Below are positions 5,663 to 7,486 of a DNA stretch of 7,486 bases, piece by piece (positions within the stretch are counted from its first letter, which is position 1; every line of letters begins with the position of its first letter). The stretch is from assembly GCA_002897695.1 (NCBI GenBank), contig BDTG01000023.1, forward strand, positions 1 through 7,486, read 5' to 3'. The position numbers and the translations under genes were made by a program. Below the pieces are notes generated by a model. The model ran no database searches. It was not told the DNA's origin and saw only the letters and a list, made by a program, of their open reading frames with translations. The stretch comes from a bacterium BMS3Abin14. Its GTDB lineage: Bacteria; BMS3Abin14.

Positions 5663-6817
5663 ATGAAAACACTAATTAAAAGAGGACTGACTTCAATCCC
5701 GGTTATCGTTTTGGGGGTCGTTTTGCTTGCTGTAACAGCTTTGAGCGCTACCCGGGCTGCTGCCGAAGTTGTTTATCAAGACAACCGTGAGACTGTCTCG
5801 GTAACCTTGCTGCCATACAGTCAGGAATTTTCCTACTGCGAAGATGGATCGTTTTCGCCTCACGACTTCGTTGTCTGGGCTCAAGTGAGCCGGACAAAAT
5901 CGGGAATTTGCACCAGGAAGATCCATTTTATTCGATCGACAGGAGCCAGCAGCTTGATGGGACTTCCCAACCCCGCCTGCAGATTTGACAACCTAAAAGT
6001 GCTCTCTATTCCTTTTTCTGAGGGGAATCTTTACAGCGTGTGTAAGGACAAGGGCCCGGTAGACATAACAATTGAACGACCGCTCAAGATAAGCCTGTAC
6101 GACAAGAAAGACCGTCTGGTCCGGGAGGTGAGCGCAGGCACGGCCACCGCACTCGTTCACTGCCCTGAAACGGTACCAGCCCAGCCTCCCACCGGACCTG
6201 CGCCGCGAGTTCTCCTGGGCAGCACTTGTACCCGTGGTGTTGACTGCCCTCCACTTAACCACTCCATGGCTCTTGGTGGAACAAGCCAGGGAACCACTTC
6301 GTCGTCGCAGCAGCGAATTTGCACGCAAACGCCCAGAACGGCTTCTGCATCCAGCGCTGCACAACCTGCGAATGCAACCGATCCGGTTCCGCTGACATGG
6401 GCGAAACCGCGCATCGTGAACAGAGAGCCGCTAATCGGTGAACGTACGGTGAGTTCAGCACGCGTTCAGAAGCTACCCCCGCAACGTGTCAAGGCTGTAA
6501 CACCGAGAATGCAAGCACCGGGAAAAAGGCGGACAGTAGCGAGAACAACCCGAGAAACCGGCCCGAAAGGGATAATAGTGGGAACCGCCCGCGGCGCCGG
6601 AACCAGAGGGATCATAGTAGGCACATGTCGCAATCTTCAAAAACGGCCCATACGGGATCCCTCTGTAGGGACCGATGGGACTGGGAGACTTCTGTTTCCT
6701 TTGTCCGATGGACGCACGATGGTGCTTCCTGACGGAATATACAAGGATAAGAGCGGTATCAGAATACATATGTTCGGTGGGCGCATCGTGATGGTCGACG
6801 GTATTCTCCCCCGCTGA
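5663..6817 (+). CDS. Exported Cys-rich multi-domain protein of unknown function
   Basis: The product is 384 residues; GGAGG lies eight bases before the ATG. The signal peptide likely ends at RAAA near residue 34. A first domain (about 35-170) contains four evenly spaced cysteines, C59, C83, C106 and C127, with C167 at its edge, suggesting disulphides formed after export. Residues about 170-300 are Pro/Ser/Thr/Arg-rich and look disordered, with C189, C195 and C220. Two copies of GIIVGT follow (303-308 and 316-321, 13 residues apart). A compact C-terminal segment (about 341-384) is Gly-rich and beta-like: SDGRTMVLPDG, then KDKSGI and GGRIVMVDGI. I do not recognise a family. The basic linker (KRRTVARTTRETG) could bind a polyanion, but that is speculation. 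Its linker style resembles the two LPTWGG proteins without sharing the motif. Confidence 0.87.
   Translation: MKTLIKRGLTSIPVIVLGVVLLAVTALSATRAAAEVVYQDNRETVSVTLLPYSQEFSYCEDGSFSPHDFVVWAQVSRTKSGICTRKIHFIRSTGASSLMGLPNPACRFDNLKVLSIPFSEGNLYSVCKDKGPVDITIERPLKISLYDKKDRLVREVSAGTATALVHCPETVPAQPPTGPAPRVLLGSTCTRGVDCPPLNHSMALGGTSQGTTSSSQQRICTQTPRTASASSAAQPANATDPVPLTWAKPRIVNREPLIGERTVSSARVQKLPPQRVKAVTPRMQAPGKRRTVARTTRETGPKGIIVGTARGAGTRGIIVGTCRNLQKRPIRDPSVGTDGTGRLLFPLSDGRTMVLPDGIYKDKSGIRIHMFGGRIVMVDGILPR
6569..6625 (+). repeat. 39-base degenerate internal repeat encoding GIIVGT twice
   Basis: GGGATAATAGTGGGAAC (from 6569) recurs as GGGATCATAGTAGGCAC (from 6608), 39 bases later. The two copies encode the same six residues with several silent differences, which suggests that the protein sequence is under selection. 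Confidence 0.6.
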
Positions 6818-6832
6818 CGGTGGAGCAAATCC

Positions 6833-6850
6833 TTGAGGTCCGACCCCACT
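6833..6850 (+). repeat. 18-base intergenic motif, copy 3
   Basis: TTGAGGTCCGACCCCACT differs from the three-copy consensus at one position. It starts 15 bases after the preceding stop codon and ends 31 bases before the ATG at 6882. In this copy the core GGTC-C-GACC is a perfect palindrome. Confidence 0.7.
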
Positions 6851-6871
6851 ACCCCGAATAATTTTGCGAAC

Positions 6872-6876
6872 GGAGG
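6872..6876 (+). promoter_or_regulatory. Ribosome binding site that favours the start at 6882
   Basis: GGAGG lies five bases before the ATG at 6882 and only two bases before the adjacent in-frame ATG at 6879. The second ATG is the better spaced and gives the usual MKK opening of a signal peptide. Confidence 0.65.
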
Positions 6877-6881
6877 AAATG

Positions 6882-7486
6882 ATGAAAAAGATCGTTCTTT
6901 TTACGTTGTTGATCGGATTTTGCGCGGTTCTGGCCGCCCCTTCCATTCAGGCTGGTGAATCAACCGCCCAGTACAGCGCTATTGAACGCATAAGCACACC
7001 ACGGGGTAACATGGAAGCGAGGGTCTTCGTCATGCCCGGCATGAAGCGCATGGAAATGCAGGGAGCTGTCCAGATCCTGCGTTTCGACAAGGGGGTCATG
7101 TGGGTCCTCATGCCGCAGCAGCACATGTACATGGAAAAGCCTATAACAGCGGCTCCGGGCGGAAGCGCCGACCTTAAATACCTGGAGAGGAAAAAGCTGG
7201 GCAAGGAGACCATTAAAGGCATGACAACCATAAAATACAAAACTGTTGCCGAGGATCAAGAGGGAAACAGGTTCACAGGCTTTTCCTGGCTCACCGCAGA
7301 TGAAATACTCGTAAAAAACGACATGACGACTACGAGCGGTGGACGGTCAATGACGGTGAAAACGGAACTTTCTGAACTCAAGGTGGGCAGCCAGAATCCG
7401 TCCCTCTTCGAAGTGCCGAAAGGCTACCAGAAGTTCGCCATGCCCGCAGGAATGCCGGGTGGTCTTCCAGGCGGCATGAAGATCCC
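6882..7486 (+). CDS. DUF4412-type periplasmic protein, 3' end outside the window
   Basis: The frame stays open to the end of the window, giving 201 residues without a stop. The signal peptide (MKKIVLFTLLIGFCAVLAAP) likely ends at IQA near residue 24. The mature part has the arrangement I associate with DUF4412 proteins, which are thought to have a LolA/LolB-like beta fold. A strand carries FVMPGMKRMEM, then ILRFDKGVMWVLMP and QQHMYMEKPI, followed by a LGKETIKGMTTIKYK segment, a WL-containing strand, and a SLFEVPKGYQKF motif near the end. The known tail is rich in Gly, Met and Pro (MPAGMPGGLPGG), as in many relatives. A role in handling lipid or another hydrophobic ligand in the periplasm follows only from the fold. 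It has no lipobox cysteine. It is the only gene here besides the AIM24 remnant and the pentapeptide protein that I can place in a known family. Confidence 0.8.
   Translation, partial: MKKIVLFTLLIGFCAVLAAPSIQAGESTAQYSAIERISTPRGNMEARVFVMPGMKRMEMQGAVQILRFDKGVMWVLMPQQHMYMEKPITAAPGGSADLKYLERKKLGKETIKGMTTIKYKTVAEDQEGNRFTGFSWLTADEILVKNDMTTTSGGRSMTVKTELSELKVGSQNPSLFEVPKGYQKFAMPAGMPGGLPGGMKI

Noticed and set aside
6385-6520. Possible third copy of the LPTWGG module in the Cys-rich protein (PLTWAKP ... VTPRMQ)
   Set aside because: Only scattered residues match, the segment is internal rather than after the signal peptide, and TTTN and SQPA are absent.
6473-6946. 157-codon open frame on the minus strand
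   Set aside because: It is antisense to the end of the Cys-rich gene and the start of the DUF4412 gene, with no coding signal of its own.

Overview
The window is a run of plus-strand genes whose products almost all carry an N-terminal signal peptide. Good Shine-Dalgarno sites, Sec-type signal peptides without lipoboxes, a DUF4412-type periplasmic protein and an AIM24/TIGR00266-type fragment suggest a Gram-negative bacterium. My guess is a deltaproteobacterium (Desulfobacterota-like), but that rests on general resemblance and is not proven by the sequence. I see no RNA genes, CRISPR array, complete mobile element or phage gene.

Layout. A terminator-like palindrome (29-46) precedes an unrecognised exported 278-residue protein (68-904). 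Next come two small exported paralogs (941-1342 and 1372-1791). A 180-base gap with an intergenic hairpin repeat leads to a long exported pentapeptide-repeat protein (1972-3933). A third, larger member of the paralog family (3985-4554) is followed closely by an exported protein of unknown fold (4569-5327). Then come a broken AIM24-family 5' fragment (5386-5565) running into a structured repeat (5532-5632), an unrecognised Cys-rich exported protein (5663-6817), and the 5' part of a DUF4412-type gene (from 6882) that runs off the end.

How the pieces relate. The three small exported proteins share a pattern: a P-x-Y-x-G segment, then FY or WY and a Trp near the end of a helix-like stretch, and an I-x-x-x-P-[PE]-K-like C-terminus. 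The pentapeptide protein and the 4569-5327 protein share a mature N-terminus (LPTWGG-x-TTTN followed by a Pro/Gln/Thr/Ser-rich linker), but their C-terminal domains are unrelated. The order small paralog then LPTWGG protein therefore occurs twice in a row, which suggests duplication of a two-gene unit with exchange of the effector-like C-terminal domain. A near-identical 18-base motif sits in three intergenic gaps (3946, 5350, 6833), just upstream of a ribosome binding site each time.

The most interesting possibility is an undescribed set of co-expressed envelope or extracellular proteins built on a shared N-terminal module. No enzymatic motif is visible, so a role in surface structure, adhesion or matrix is only inference.
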